Assembly (NCBI RefSeq): GCF_013294005.1
Contig: NZ_JABSNK010000004.1
Location: 1 to 64,000, forward strand
Origin: Flavobacterium gelidicaeli
GTDB lineage: Bacteria > Bacteroidota > Bacteroidia > Flavobacteriales > Flavobacteriaceae
DNA: 64,000 bases
Reading direction: 5' to 3'
In this document: positions 50,331-60,498 of the stretch, piece after piece
Layout of the letters: each line of letters starts with the position of its first letter
How positions within the stretch are numbered: position 1 is the first letter of the stretch
The notes under the pieces: generated by a model
Told to the model about the DNA's origin: nothing
The model's input: the letters and a program-made list of their open reading frames with translations, nothing else
Databases searched by the model: none
Position numbers and translations under genes: made by a program

Positions 50331-53300
50331 TTAAAATGTTACATTCAAATTAAGACCAAATTGTCTTGTTGGAGGTGTTTGTGCTTGTGTACCTACACCT
50401 ACTGCGTTTCCTGATGTAAAGTTAAATTCAGGATCTGTAGTAACGTTAGATTTTGGTCTCCAAGTCATAAGGTTTCTACCAAAAACACCAATATTCATAG
50501 ACTTGATACCAATTCTATCTGTAAAATCAGGTGAGAAGTCATATGATAATGAAATTTCTCTTAATTTAAGAGTTGTAGCATCAGTTACATAGTTTTCTTT
50601 AACTTCATTATACTCGTCCCAGAAAGCGTTTCCACCACCTGCAGTTAAACGATTTGTGTTAGCAACATATCCTCCAGCACCATCAGAATAAGATGAGTTA
50701 GGAAATACAAATGGCTGTCTTCCAGAAGTAGTACTATGTTGAGATAAACCTGTAAATTCAAGTGCATCATTTAAGTTGTTGTAAAATACATGTCCTGTTC
50801 TATAATCACCAACAGCATATAAAGTCCATCCTTTGTATGTGAATGTTGTGTTTAAACCCATGATGTATTTAGGAGCTGTTTGACCATGTGTTTGATTTTG
50901 TGAATCTTTTAATGGGTTTCCATTAGCTCCTACAATTACTCTTCCTTCAGAATCTCTTAAATAAGATGTAGTTTTGATTAAAGGGTATGATTCTCCTACT
51001 TTTGCTACAATTTGAGCATCAGCAAAACCACCAATGTTAACTTCATCAATTCCATCGATTAATGAGACAACTTCTGATTTAATACCCGCGTAGTTAACAC
51101 CCGCTTTCCAACTAAAATTCTCAGTCTTAACTATCGTACCTTTTAAATCTAATTCAAGTCCTTTGTTTTCTATTTCTCCAATATTAGTTAAAATACTTGA
51201 AGCTCCAGAAGCTAAAGATACATTGATTGGTACAATTTGGTCAGTACTATTAGATTGATATGCAGCAGCAGTAAATGTTAAACGGCTTCTAAATAATCCT
51301 AATTCAATTCCAATTTCTTTTGATAAAGTAAATTCAGGATTTAATTGAGCATCTGGATCTCTTAGACTTTGTCCTAATCCTACAGTTGAACCAAATGGGA
51401 ATCCATCAGGTGCAGCGAATACTCCTTGTATTTGGTATGCAGTTGGGTCATTACCTGTTTTAGTCACGTTAAAGGTAGCTTTTAATAAATCGATACCGTT
51501 GTCGCTAGTTATTCCAGGGAAAGCTTCTGAAGCTACAAATGAAAGACCTGCTCCAGGATAGAAGAAAGAATTATTGTCTTTAGGTAAAGCAGAAGACCAG
51601 TCGTTTCTGGCAGTACCAGTTAAGAAAAGATATTCTTTATATCCTAAAGTAAGTTCTCCGTACACACCTTGTCTTCTAAACATGCTAGTAGCTTCTGAAC
51701 CAGTTAAATCTCCTGTTCTTGTTGAAACGTTATAGAAATCTGGTATAATTAAGTTATCTCCACTTACCGCCATTGAATTTGCAGATTCCAATCTAGAATT
51801 TGCTCCTAAAGTTAATTTAACATTAAAGCCTTTGTTAATGTCTTTGTCAAATTTAAGAAGTAAATCAGTATTTAAACGTTGACCATTACCTAAGCTAGAA
51901 GCTGTTTTAGCACCATAAGCTTCCATCTCTGAATATGTGTCTGCTAAATGGAAAGCATATGTAAATGCTTCAAATTCTCTTTTGAAGTTTGAAGAATAAC
52001 TTGTGTATCCATTGTTTAAAGAGATAGTGAACCAGTCATTTACATCATAATCAATGTTTGATAATACATTAAATTCTGTGTAATCTGTTTTTTCTCTTTG
52101 TGTGTCAATAATGAAATATGGATTTTCATAAAATCTGTAGTAAGAAACTTCATTTCTTGTAAATTCACCTGTTCTCCAATTTTTCATTTGATCTAAAGGA
52201 ATGTGTGCTGGTGTGTTTATTACATTCCAGTATACCGGTCTTTCTTGTCTACCAGCTTGTTCACTTACTTGGTTAGAGTGTGCTCTAAAGAAACTTACAT
52301 TTCCTCCTACAGTCAGTTTGTTGTATTTTCTACTTCCTTTTAACCTAACATTAGTTCTGTTGTAAGTATCCTTTGGTACAGTACCAGTAGTGTTCGTTTG
52401 ATCAATAGAGAAAAGAAAATCACTCAATTCATCACCGCCTTTAAAAGTTATTCCATGTCTAGTTGAGATACCAGTATTGAAAAAGTTTTTAATATTGTTT
52501 TTTACAGGAGAAAAAGGTACTTGCCATACTGAACCATCATCTAATGTTTCACTAGCATCTACTAAACGACCATCAAAACGTGGTCCCCAGTTAACGTTTT
52601 CTAAAGGAAGTAAAGTTCCATCAGGAAATCCACCAGCACCAAATTCAGTTTGAAATTCTGGTAAATAAGCAACGCTTTCCATTTGTAGAGAACTGTTGTA
52701 TGTGATAGATAATTTTCCATTACCCTTTTTAGTTGTAATAACCATTACACCATTTGCAGCTTCAGCACCATACAAAGCAGATGCATTTGCACCCTTTAAT
52801 ATAGTTACATTGTCAATATCATTAGGGTTAATACGGTCAAGTACACCTCTTGCAGATGGGAAACCATCAATAACAATAAGCGCTTCGTTATTACCTAGTA
52901 ATGATCTATTACCCCTTAAAACAACTCTAGTAGTTGGATTAACACCATTGTTGATAACGTTTACTTGTAAACCTGAAACTTTACCAGATAATGCTGTAGC
53001 AACATTTACCGCTCTAGTTTTAGTTAAATCGTCACTCTTGATGTTTTCAATTGAGTAAGATAATTCTTTAGGTTTTCTTTTGATACCTAATGCAGTAACT
53101 ACCACTCCTTCAAGTTCAGTTGCTGTTCCTGTCATAGTAATGTTAACATTAGTTGACGTAGCGACTACTGATTGAGCTTTCATCCCAATGTAGTTGAAGA
53201 TGATTGTTTGACTTGGCGATGCTTTTATTGCATATTTACCATCAAAGTCTGTCTGTGTTCCGATCTTTGATCCCTTGATTAACACATTAACACCTGGTAT

Positions 53301-53414
53301 AGGCATTCCTGTATTATCAGAAACAATTCCCGTCACAGTTCTTTCTTGCGCAAAAGTTAGTTGCGCCATAAGTACTAGTAATAGTACTAAGATTCCGTTG
53401 AACTTTAGTTTCAT
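50331..53414 (-). CDS. SusC/RagA family TonB-linked outer membrane protein 2
   Basis: 1027 residues with the same signal peptide and carboxypeptidase-like domain as SusC1 (MKLKFNGILVLLLVLM...; VVVTALGIKR near 103-113). Then a plug (GLQVNVINNGVNPTTRVVLRGNRSLLGNNEALIVIDG) and a barrel ending RQFGLNLNVTF with terminal Phe. Start at ATG 53414. First gene of the susC2-susD2-lipoprotein unit. It is a paralogue of SusC1, but the plug and barrel differ, so the ligand is probably different. Confidence 0.94.
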   Translation of the reverse strand: MKLKFNGILVLLLVLMAQLTFAQERTVTGIVSDNTGMPIPGVNVLIKGSKIGTQTDFDGKYAIKASPSQTIIFNYIGMKAQSVVATSTNVNITMTGTATELEGVVVTALGIKRKPKELSYSIENIKSDDLTKTRAVNVATALSGKVSGLQVNVINNGVNPTTRVVLRGNRSLLGNNEALIVIDGFPSARGVLDRINPNDIDNVTILKGANASALYGAEAANGVMVITTKKGNGKLSITYNSSLQMESVAYLPEFQTEFGAGGFPDGTLLPLENVNWGPRFDGRLVDASETLDDGSVWQVPFSPVKNNIKNFFNTGISTRHGITFKGGDELSDFLFSIDQTNTTGTVPKDTYNRTNVRLKGSRKYNKLTVGGNVSFFRAHSNQVSEQAGRQERPVYWNVINTPAHIPLDQMKNWRTGEFTRNEVSYYRFYENPYFIIDTQREKTDYTEFNVLSNIDYDVNDWFTISLNNGYTSYSSNFKREFEAFTYAFHLADTYSEMEAYGAKTASSLGNGQRLNTDLLLKFDKDINKGFNVKLTLGANSRLESANSMAVSGDNLIIPDFYNVSTRTGDLTGSEATSMFRRQGVYGELTLGYKEYLFLTGTARNDWSSALPKDNNSFFYPGAGLSFVASEAFPGITSDNGIDLLKATFNVTKTGNDPTAYQIQGVFAAPDGFPFGSTVGLGQSLRDPDAQLNPEFTLSKEIGIELGLFRSRLTFTAAAYQSNSTDQIVPINVSLASGASSILTNIGEIENKGLELDLKGTIVKTENFSWKAGVNYAGIKSEVVSLIDGIDEVNIGGFADAQIVAKVGESYPLIKTTSYLRDSEGRVIVGANGNPLKDSQNQTHGQTAPKYIMGLNTTFTYKGWTLYAVGDYRTGHVFYNNLNDALEFTGLSQHSTTSGRQPFVFPNSSYSDGAGGYVANTNRLTAGGGNAFWDEYNEVKENYVTDATTLKLREISLSYDFSPDFTDRIGIKSMNIGVFGRNLMTWRPKSNVTTDPEFNFTSGNAVGVGTQAQTPPTRQFGLNLNVTF

Positions 53415-53498
53415 TTTATATTATTTTGAATTAGTTATGCGAAAATCATAATAATTTGTTAACTTTCCTAATATAAAATCCTCTTTTTTTTATAAAAG

Positions 53499-55193
53499 TT
53501 AAAATTTAACAGTGTATTGGATATGGATTATTGTATTGTTAAATCGTATGGTTTTGATATTTTGATTTCCACTAGCTATCAATAATTTTAAATTGTTGTT
53601 TTTATTGTTAATAGTGATTCCTCCTCCTAATGCGAATATTTTTGTTGAGTTTTTTTCTGGTTCTGAATTTTTTAATATGCTATAATCTAGCAGTGTATGT
53701 ATTTTGAAATTGGAGTTAACAATATGGTTGTATTCGCTCAAAAAAGTTAAATAACTACTAGCTTGTAAGCTGTTTTCTTCAAATCCTCTAATCGAATTTA
53801 TGCCTCCAAATCTATAAAGTTCTGAATTTAGATATTCTTTACTTTGTAAAAAATAAGTCTGATTTCTTAAATTAATGTTATTTTTTTTATTAATGTAAAA
53901 TACGTAGGTTATTTCCGATTCTATAAAAAATTGTTTGTTTGTGCTTAAATTTGGGTTTTCAGTGAGAAGGTTTCTTTTTCCAAATCCACTCTTGATTTTA
54001 ATGCTTGATTTTGTTTCGTATGTTAAGAGTTGATTTTTATTTAAGTATTCATAATTCATTGTGAAGAAACTATTTTTGTAGTCAGTAATGATGGTACTGT
54101 TTGTGTTTTGTATATCACTTGAGGTAGTCGCTGAATATCCTAAGTAGATTTTACTATTGTAATTAAATAAGTAGCCAATGTTTATTCCTGTTTTAGTATT
54201 TTGAAAAGTACTGTCTTGTTTAAATATTGATAGTTCTGTTTTTAATGCTAATGGAGTTTTGAATAAATAGGGGATTTCAAGGTTTGCCTTGAATGTCGTT
54301 TGTTGATTTCCGTCACTTTTCCAGAATATCGCAATTCTTTCTCCTGATTTAATTGTGTTTTCTAGATTTAAGTCTAGATAACCGTTTACTTTTAATTTGT
54401 TTTTTTCGTTGTTGTTAAAGCCAATGAATCCGTCAAATGTGTTTGCTTTTCTTTTTTCAAGATAGATGTAGATTTTTGTGCTGTCTTTTAAAAACAATAT
54501 TTCGGGATACTTTATTTGATCTATATAGTTGAATTTTTGAAAATCTAAGTAAAGTTGATTTACGATGTCTTTTGTGAGAATCTTGTTTTTGTATTTTTGA
54601 CTAATTTGATATAGATGACTTTTTGGAAATATGCTGGCTGATTTGTCTTCTGTTTTTACGACGATGGCGTTTATTTTTTTTTGTTGGTTATAAACAATAT
54701 TGAGGTTCGTGTAAAGTGTGTCGTTGTTTATTGTTGTATTTAGAAATTTCAATTTGCTTAAAGGGTATCCTTCTATTTCGAGTTTTTTTAAAGTATTTTT
54801 TAAGAAATTATCTGTTTCTGAATAGTGTAGTGTGACGCTGTTGCTTTTTAAAGTTGGTTTTGCTGTTTTGCTTAAAAGATTATTTTCATCGCTATAGATA
54901 GTAATGTATCTTATTTTTTTTTTAAGATTCAGTTTAGCTTGATAAGTTGTGTCGTTTATTTTTTTTATTTCAATTATTTTACATTCTAAAAAACCCTTTT
55001 TGATTAATCTTTCATTTAGTTGGGTTATTGTGTTTTGAATTGAATTAAGGTTTGGATGTATTGTTTGGTAGTTTAATGAATCTATTGAAGTTGTTTCGAA
55101 TGAGTTTTCTCCGCTAATTTTTAAATTTAATTGCTGGGAATGGCAATTCGATTGGTATATAAGGATTAGTATAAATATTAAGAGTTTTTTCAA
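53499..55193 (-). CDS. Omp85-family outer membrane protein (BamA/TamA-like)
   Basis: 564 residues with a signal peptide LIFILILIYQSNC; start is taken as TTG at 55193, because no ATG is available before the signal. The N-terminal half has POTRA-like repeats (about 70-230, with KKIRYITIYSDENN and QKKINAIVVKTEDK). The barrel contains RGF at 469-471 in FGGINSIRGFEENSL, the conserved L6 motif of Omp85 proteins, and ends IHIQYTVKF with terminal Phe. Too short for BamA; it may be a TamA-like or TPS-type transporter. Divergent from the ribosomal operon. Confidence 0.8.
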   Translation of the reverse strand: MKKLLIFILILIYQSNCHSQQLNLKISGENSFETTSIDSLNYQTIHPNLNSIQNTITQLNERLIKKGFLECKIIEIKKINDTTYQAKLNLKKKIRYITIYSDENNLLSKTAKPTLKSNSVTLHYSETDNFLKNTLKKLEIEGYPLSKLKFLNTTINNDTLYTNLNIVYNQQKKINAIVVKTEDKSASIFPKSHLYQISQKYKNKILTKDIVNQLYLDFQKFNYIDQIKYPEILFLKDSTKIYIYLEKRKANTFDGFIGFNNNEKNKLKVNGYLDLNLENTIKSGERIAIFWKSDGNQQTTFKANLEIPYLFKTPLALKTELSIFKQDSTFQNTKTGINIGYLFNYNSKIYLGYSATTSSDIQNTNSTIITDYKNSFFTMNYEYLNKNQLLTYETKSSIKIKSGFGKRNLLTENPNLSTNKQFFIESEITYVFYINKKNNINLRNQTYFLQSKEYLNSELYRFGGINSIRGFEENSLQASSYLTFLSEYNHIVNSNFKIHTLLDYSILKNSEPEKNSTKIFALGGGITINNKNNNLKLLIASGNQNIKTIRFNNTIIHIQYTVKF

Positions 55194-55288
55194 GAGTTTT
55201 TTTTTGATAAAAGTAATGTAAAATTCTGCTATTGTTTAAATATTTAGGAATTGATAAATAATGTTATTGAAAATTAATGGATTAACAT

Positions 55289-55318
55289 TTGTAGAGTAAA
55301 AAATATTTTATACATTTG
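55289..55318 (+). promoter_or_regulatory. promoter of the rpsL-rpsG-fusA-rpsJ unit
   Basis: TTG (55289-55291; TTTG from 55288), a 19-base spacer, TACATTTG (55311-55318), then GCAAC at the expected start. This is a full match to the Bacteroidota consensus, 55 bases before the rpsL ATG. Confidence 0.85.
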
Positions 55319-55372
55319 CAACCCCGTAAAAAGCGGGAATTAAATATACATAATAAATTTTTAGTATTAATT

Positions 55373-55756
55373 ATGCCAACAATTCAACAATTAGTAAGAA
55401 CAGGAAGAACTCAGATAACTAAGAAGAGTAAATCGGTTGCTTTAGATTCTTGTCCTCAAAGAAGAGGGGTTTGTACGCGTGTTTACACTACAACACCAAA
55501 AAAACCAAACTCTGCAATGCGTAAAGTAGCGCGTGTACGTTTGACAAATGGTAATGAAGTAAATGCCTACATCCCTGGTGAAGGACACAATTTACAAGAG
55601 CACTCGATAGTATTAGTTAGGGGTGGAAGGGTAAAAGATTTACCAGGAGTTAGATATCACATCGTTCGTGGTGCACTTGATACGTCAGGAGTAGCAGGAA
55701 GAACGCAAAGAAGATCTAAGTACGGAGCTAAACGCCCAAAAGAAGCAAAAAAGTAA
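55373..55756 (+). CDS. rpsL: 30S ribosomal protein S12
   Basis: 127 residues from the ATG at 55373 (an open extension upstream is leader). The S12 core is intact with [19 protein letters not shown] and [13 protein letters not shown]. The lysines of TPKKPNSA and [10 protein letters not shown], positions linked to streptomycin sensitivity in other bacteria, are the unmodified type. First gene of the str cluster, with rpsG, fusA and rpsJ downstream. Confidence 0.98.
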
Positions 55757-55829
55757 TTTAAAATAATATGCTTCTAGTGTTGTGATTTATTACAACTTTA
55801 TAAGTATGGTATTTTATTAAAAAAAAGAC

Positions 55830-56306
55830 ATGAGAAAAAGAGCGGCAAAGAAAAGACCACTTTTACCAGATCCAAGGTTTAACGACCAATTGGTAACACG
55901 TTTTGTGAACAACCTAATGTGGGATGGTAAGAAATCAACAGCTTTTAAAGTTTTTTATGATGCAATTGACATTATAGAATCTAAAAAGCAAGATGCAGAA
56001 AAACCTTCATTAGAAATTTGGAAAGACGCTTTAACTAACGTTATGCCTCACGTAGAAGTACGTAGTCGTAGAGTAGGTGGAGCTACATTTCAAATTCCAA
56101 TGCAAATTAGACCGGATAGAAAAATTTCTATGGCTATGAAATGGTTGATTCTTTATTCAAGAAGAAGAAACGAAAAATCTATGGCTCAAAGGTTGGCAAA
56201 TGAATGTTTAGCTGCGGCTAAAGAGGAAGGTGCTGCAGTTAAGAAAAGAATGGATACTCACAAGATGGCAGAGGCTAATAAAGCGTTCTCTCACTTTAGA
56301 TTTTAA
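55830..56306 (+). CDS. rpsG: 30S ribosomal protein S7
   Basis: 158 residues, standard S7 with RKRAAKKRPLLPDPRFNDQLVTRFVNNLM and the basic C-terminal tail. It nucleates assembly of the 30S head. Seventy-three bases separate it from rpsL; fusA begins ten bases after its stop. Confidence 0.98.
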   Translation: MRKRAAKKRPLLPDPRFNDQLVTRFVNNLMWDGKKSTAFKVFYDAIDIIESKKQDAEKPSLEIWKDALTNVMPHVEVRSRRVGGATFQIPMQIRPDRKISMAMKWLILYSRRRNEKSMAQRLANECLAAAKEEGAAVKKRMDTHKMAEANKAFSHFRF

Positions 56307-56316
56307 TTCTTAAGAA

Positions 56317-58473
56317 ATGGCTAGAGAACTTAAATATACAAGAAACATAGGAATTGCTGCTCATATTGATGCTGGTAAAACAACAACTACTGAGCGTATA
56401 TTATTCTATACAGGAAAATCACATAAAATTGGTGAAGTACACGATGGTGCTGCGACAATGGACTGGATGGCACAAGAGCAAGAAAGAGGTATTACAATTA
56501 CTTCGGCAGCTACAACTTGTGAATGGAATTTTCCAACTACTCAAGGTAAAATTTTACCTGAGACGCTACCTTATCACTTTAATATTATCGATACACCGGG
56601 ACACGTTGACTTTACAGTTGAAGTAAACCGTTCTTTACGTGTTCTTGATGGTTTAGTTTTCTTGTTTAGTGCTGTTGATGGTGTTGAGCCTCAATCAGAA
56701 ACTAACTGGAGATTAGCTGATCAATATAAAGTGCCTCGTATTGGATTCGTTAATAAAATGGATAGACAAGGGTCTAACTTTTTGATGGTATGTCAACAAG
56801 TAAGAGATATGTTGAAATCTAATGCTGTTGCGATTACTTTACCTATTGGTGAAGAAAATGACTTTAGAGGTGTTGTTGATTTAGTAAGAAACCAAGCTAT
56901 TGTTTGGGATGATGCTGGAATGGGTGCAACTTATGAAGTTGTTGATATTCCTGCTGATATGGTTGATGAAGTTAAAGAATACAGAGATATTCTTATCGAA
57001 GCAGTAGCTGATTACGATGAGAATTTACTTGATAAGTATATGGAAGATCCAGAATCTATTACAGAGGAAGAGATCAATGTTGCTTTAAGAGCTGCTGTAA
57101 TGGATATGGCGATCATACCTATGATTGCAGGGTCGTCTTTTAAAAACAAAGGTGTTCAATTCATGTTAGATGCGGTATGTAAATATTTGCCATCTCCAAT
57201 GGATAAAGACGGGATTGAAGGAATTCATCCTGATGATGCTGAGTTATTAGAAGAAGATCAAACTAAAATCTTGCGTAAGCCAGATGTTAAAGAGCCTTTC
57301 GCTGCTTTAGCATTTAAAATTGCTACTGACCCATTCGTAGGTCGTTTAGCTTTCTTCCGTGCTTATTCAGGTCGTTTGGATGCTGGTTCTTACGTTTTGA
57401 ACACGCGTTCAGGAAATAAAGAAAGAATTTCTCGTATCTACCAAATGCATGCTAATAAACAAAATCCAATCGATTATATCGAAGCTGGAGATATTGGAGC
57501 GGCAGTTGGATTTAAGGATATTAAAACTGGAGATACATTGTGTGATGAAAAACACCCAATTATTCTTGAGTCTATGAAATTTCCTGCACCAGTAATTGGT
57601 ATCGCTATTGAGCCTAAAACTAAGGCTGACGTAGATAAAATGGGTATGGCTTTGGCTAAATTAGCTGAAGAGGATCCTACGTTTACAGTTAGAACTGATG
57701 AGGCTTCAGGTCAAACAATTATTTCTGGTATGGGTGAGCTTCACTTGGATATCTTAGTAGATAGAATGCGTCGTGAATTTAAAGTTGAAGTAAACCAAGG
57801 TGAACCTCAAGTTGAATACAAGGAAGCGTTTACTAGAACTGCTCAGCATAGAGAGACTTACAAAAAACAATCTGGTGGTCGTGGTAAATTCGGTGATATC
57901 GTATTTATTTTAGAGCCTGCAGATGAAGTTGATGGTAAGGCTCCTGTTGGATTACAGTTTGTTAACTCTGTAAAAGGTGGTAACGTTCCTAAAGAATATA
58001 TTCCTTCTGTAGAGAAAGGATTTAGAGAAGCTATGAAGACTGGTCCTTTAGCAGGATACCAAGTTGATAGTTTAAAAGTAACTTTATTGGATGGATCTTT
58101 CCACCCTGTGGATTCTGATGCACTTTCTTTTGAGTTAGCTGCTAGAATGGGTTATAGAGAAGTAGCTAAAGCTGCTGGAGCTGTAATTCTTGAGCCTATC
58201 ATGAAAATGGAAGTTATTACTCCTGAAGAAAACATGGGAGATATCGTTGGTGATATCAACCGTCGTAGAGGTCAAGTTAATGACATGGGTGATAGAAATG
58301 GAGCAAAAACTATTAAAGCCGATGTGCCATTATCTGAAATGTTTGGATATGTTACAACTTTAAGGACTTTGTCTTCAGGTCGTGCAACTTCAACTATGGA
58401 ATTCTCACACTACGCAGAAACGCCTTCTAATATTTCGGAAGCAGTAATCAAAAAAGCAAAAGGAAACGCTTAA
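56317..58473 (+). CDS. fusA: elongation factor G
   Basis: 718 residues with G1 AHIDAGKT (15-22), [11 protein letters not shown] switch region, [10 protein letters not shown] (G4) and domain IV. It catalyses ribosome translocation. The gene begins ten bases after rpsG and ends ten bases before rpsJ. In many bacteria tuf would follow; here rpsJ does. No sign of truncation or frameshift. Confidence 0.98.
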   Translation: MARELKYTRNIGIAAHIDAGKTTTTERILFYTGKSHKIGEVHDGAATMDWMAQEQERGITITSAATTCEWNFPTTQGKILPETLPYHFNIIDTPGHVDFTVEVNRSLRVLDGLVFLFSAVDGVEPQSETNWRLADQYKVPRIGFVNKMDRQGSNFLMVCQQVRDMLKSNAVAITLPIGEENDFRGVVDLVRNQAIVWDDAGMGATYEVVDIPADMVDEVKEYRDILIEAVADYDENLLDKYMEDPESITEEEINVALRAAVMDMAIIPMIAGSSFKNKGVQFMLDAVCKYLPSPMDKDGIEGIHPDDAELLEEDQTKILRKPDVKEPFAALAFKIATDPFVGRLAFFRAYSGRLDAGSYVLNTRSGNKERISRIYQMHANKQNPIDYIEAGDIGAAVGFKDIKTGDTLCDEKHPIILESMKFPAPVIGIAIEPKTKADVDKMGMALAKLAEEDPTFTVRTDEASGQTIISGMGELHLDILVDRMRREFKVEVNQGEPQVEYKEAFTRTAQHRETYKKQSGGRGKFGDIVFILEPADEVDGKAPVGLQFVNSVKGGNVPKEYIPSVEKGFREAMKTGPLAGYQVDSLKVTLLDGSFHPVDSDALSFELAARMGYREVAKAAGAVILEPIMKMEVITPEENMGDIVGDINRRRGQVNDMGDRNGAKTIKADVPLSEMFGYVTTLRTLSSGRATSTMEFSHYAETPSNISEAVIKKAKGNA

Positions 58474-58483
58474 TTTTAAGAAA

Positions 58484-58789
58484 ATGAGTCAAAAAATCAG
58501 AATAAAACTAAAATCTTACGATCATATGTTGGTAGACAAGTCTGCTGAAAAGATTGTAAAAACAGTTAAAACTACTGGTGCAGTTGTTACAGGGCCAATC
58601 CCATTGCCAACTCACAAAAAACTTTTTACAGTATTGCGTTCTCCACACGTTAACAAAAAAGCGAGAGAACAATTTGAAGTAATGTCATATAAGAGATTAA
58701 TTGATATTTATTCATCTTCATCTAAAACAATTGATGCTTTAATGAAATTAGAATTGCCTAGTGGAGTTGAAGTAGAGATCAAAGTTTAA
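58484..58789 (+). CDS. rpsJ: 30S ribosomal protein S10
   Basis: 101 residues, full-length S10 ([46 protein letters not shown]). It sits ten bases behind fusA and so belongs to the str transcript. A 156-base gap with its own promoter separates it from rplC, so the S10 operon as known in E. coli is split after its first gene. S10 is also NusE, which links translation and antitermination. Confidence 0.98.
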
Positions 58790-58822
58790 GTATCTTAATA
58801 AAGGAAAATTGAGGGCACTTTG

Positions 58823-58901
58823 TTTAAGTGAAAACTTTTTTTGGATTGTGTGTAAATAAGTTATACTTTTGCACCACTTTAAAAATAAGAGTTCACTTAA
58901 A
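58823..58901. repeat. 10-bp inverted repeat flanking the rplC promoter
   Basis: TTTAAGTGAA (58823-58832) and TTCACTTAAA (58892-58901) are perfect inverted repeats 59 bases apart, one arm upstream of the promoter and the other in the leader. It may be a regulatory loop or a chance pair in AT-rich DNA. Confidence 0.45.
58841..58871 (+). promoter_or_regulatory. promoter of the rplC-rplN ribosomal operon
   Basis: TTG (58841-58843), a 20-base spacer, TACTTTTG (58864-58871), then GCACC. It lies in the rpsJ-rplC gap and gives a leader of about 70 bases. A 10-bp inverted repeat (58823-58832 and 58892-58901) spans it. Confidence 0.8.
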
Positions 58902-58945
58902 TGATGTGTTCTATTTTTATATTTAATAATTAATAATTAATATTT

Positions 58946-59563
58946 ATGTCTGGGTTAATTGGTAGAAAAATCGGCATGACTAGCATTTTTGATGAAAACG
59001 GGAAAAACATTCCTTGTACAGTAATCGAAGCTGGTCCTTGTGTTGTTACCCAAGTCAGAACCAAAGGTGTTGACGGGTACGAAGCGTTGCAACTGGGTTT
59101 CGATGACAAAAACGAGAAACATTCCACTAAAGCGGCTTTAGGTCACTTTAAAAAAGCGGGAACTGTAGCTAAGAAAAAAGTCGTTGAATTCCAAAATTTT
59201 GCAACAGAACAAAAATTAGGGGATCTTATTGATGTCTCTATGTTTGTAGAAGGAGAATTTGTAGATGTACAAGGTGTATCTAAAGGTAAAGGTTTTCAAG
59301 GGGTTGTTAAACGTCACGGTTTTGGTGGTGTTGGTCAAGCAACTCATGGTCAACATAACCGTTTAAGAGCGCCAGGTTCTGTAGGAGCTTCTTCATATCC
59401 ATCTAGAGTATTCAAAGGAATGCGTATGGCTGGACGTATGGGAGGAGAAAATGTAAACATTCAAAACCTTAGAGTTTTAAAAGTAGTTACTGAAAAGAAC
59501 CTACTTGTGATCAAAGGATGTGTTCCTGGTCATAATAACTCTTATGTAATCATTCACAAGTAA
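58946..59563 (+). CDS. rplC: 50S ribosomal protein L3
   Basis: 205 residues, standard L3 with [41 protein letters not shown] and [19 protein letters not shown]. The stop TAA and the rplD ATG share one base (TAATG), giving translational coupling. First gene of the second ribosomal unit, about 70 bases behind its promoter. Confidence 0.98.
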   Translation: MSGLIGRKIGMTSIFDENGKNIPCTVIEAGPCVVTQVRTKGVDGYEALQLGFDDKNEKHSTKAALGHFKKAGTVAKKKVVEFQNFATEQKLGDLIDVSMFVEGEFVDVQGVSKGKGFQGVVKRHGFGGVGQATHGQHNRLRAPGSVGASSYPSRVFKGMRMAGRMGGENVNIQNLRVLKVVTEKNLLVIKGCVPGHNNSYVIIHK

Positions 59564-60192
59564 TGGAAGTAAAAGTAGTAGATTTCAACGGAAAAGATAC
59601 TGGGAGAAAAGTTCAACTTTCTGATTCAGTATTCGCAATTGAACCAAATAATCACGCTGTATACCTTGATGTTAAGCAATACTTAGCTAATCAAAGACAA
59701 GGAACGCACAAGGCTAAAGAAAGAGCTGAAGTTGCGGGAAGTACACGTAAGATTAAAAAGCAAAAAGGAACAGGTACTGCTCGTGCGGGAAGTATTAAAA
59801 ATCCATTGTTTAAAGGTGGGGGAACGGTTTTTGGACCTAGGCCAAGAAGTTATTCATTTAAATTGAATAAAAACTTGAAGCGTTTAGCAAGAAAATCTGC
59901 TTTCTCAATGAAAGCAAAAGAGTCAAATATTATTGTTCTTGAAGACTTTAGTTTTGATGCTCCAAACACTAAAAATTTCATTAATGTTTTGAAGGCTTTA
60001 GAGTTAGAGAATAAAAAATCGCTGTTTGTGTTGGGTAATACGAATAAAAACGTATATTTGTCGTCACGCAATTTAAAAGCGGCTAGTGTTGTAAGTAGCT
60101 TAGAATTAAGCACTTATGCTATATTAAACGCTAATAATTTAGTACTTTTAGAGAGTTCTTTGGAAGTAATTGAAGAAAATTTAAGTAAATAA
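59563..60192 (+). CDS. rplD: 50S ribosomal protein L4
   Basis: 209 residues with the L4 loop [40 protein letters not shown], the extended arm that reaches into the exit tunnel. In E. coli L4 represses its own operon by binding the leader; whether the leader here does so is not known. Coupled to rplC, rplW follows after six bases. Confidence 0.97.
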   Translation: MEVKVVDFNGKDTGRKVQLSDSVFAIEPNNHAVYLDVKQYLANQRQGTHKAKERAEVAGSTRKIKKQKGTGTARAGSIKNPLFKGGGTVFGPRPRSYSFKLNKNLKRLARKSAFSMKAKESNIIVLEDFSFDAPNTKNFINVLKALELENKKSLFVLGNTNKNVYLSSRNLKAASVVSSLELSTYAILNANNLVLLESSLEVIEENLSK

Positions 60193-60198
60193 TAGGAT

Positions 60199-60489
60199 AT
60201 GAGTATCATAATTAAACCTATAGTAACAGAAAAAGTAACCAAAGAAAGTGAAGTTTTAAACCGCTTCGGATTCGTTGTTAACAAAAAAGCAAATAAAGTT
60301 GAGATTAAGAAAGCTGTTGAAGCTGCTTATGGTGTAACTATTTTGAGTGTTAACACGATGAACGTAAGACCGGATAGAACTACAAAATACACTAAAAGTG
60401 GTTTAATTACTGGAAAAACAAATGCAATTAAGAAAGCAATTGTTCAAGTAAAAGAAGGAGAAACAATTGATTTTTACAACAATATCTAA
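60199..60489 (+). CDS. rplW: 50S ribosomal protein L23
   Basis: 96 residues with IIKPIVTEKVTKESEVLNRFGFVVNKKANKVEIKKAVEAAYGV and VNTMNVRPD. L23 lies at the exit tunnel and docks SRP and trigger factor. Starts six bases behind rplD. Confidence 0.97.
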   Translation: MSIIIKPIVTEKVTKESEVLNRFGFVVNKKANKVEIKKAVEAAYGVTILSVNTMNVRPDRTTKYTKSGLITGKTNAIKKAIVQVKEGETIDFYNNI

Positions 60490-60498
60490 GATAGAAAA

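Noticed and set aside
42570-53414. Polysaccharide-utilisation locus
   Set aside because: Both SusC/SusD pairs are real, but no glycoside hydrolase, polysaccharide lyase, or sensor-regulator gene is nearby, so a PUL label is not supported.
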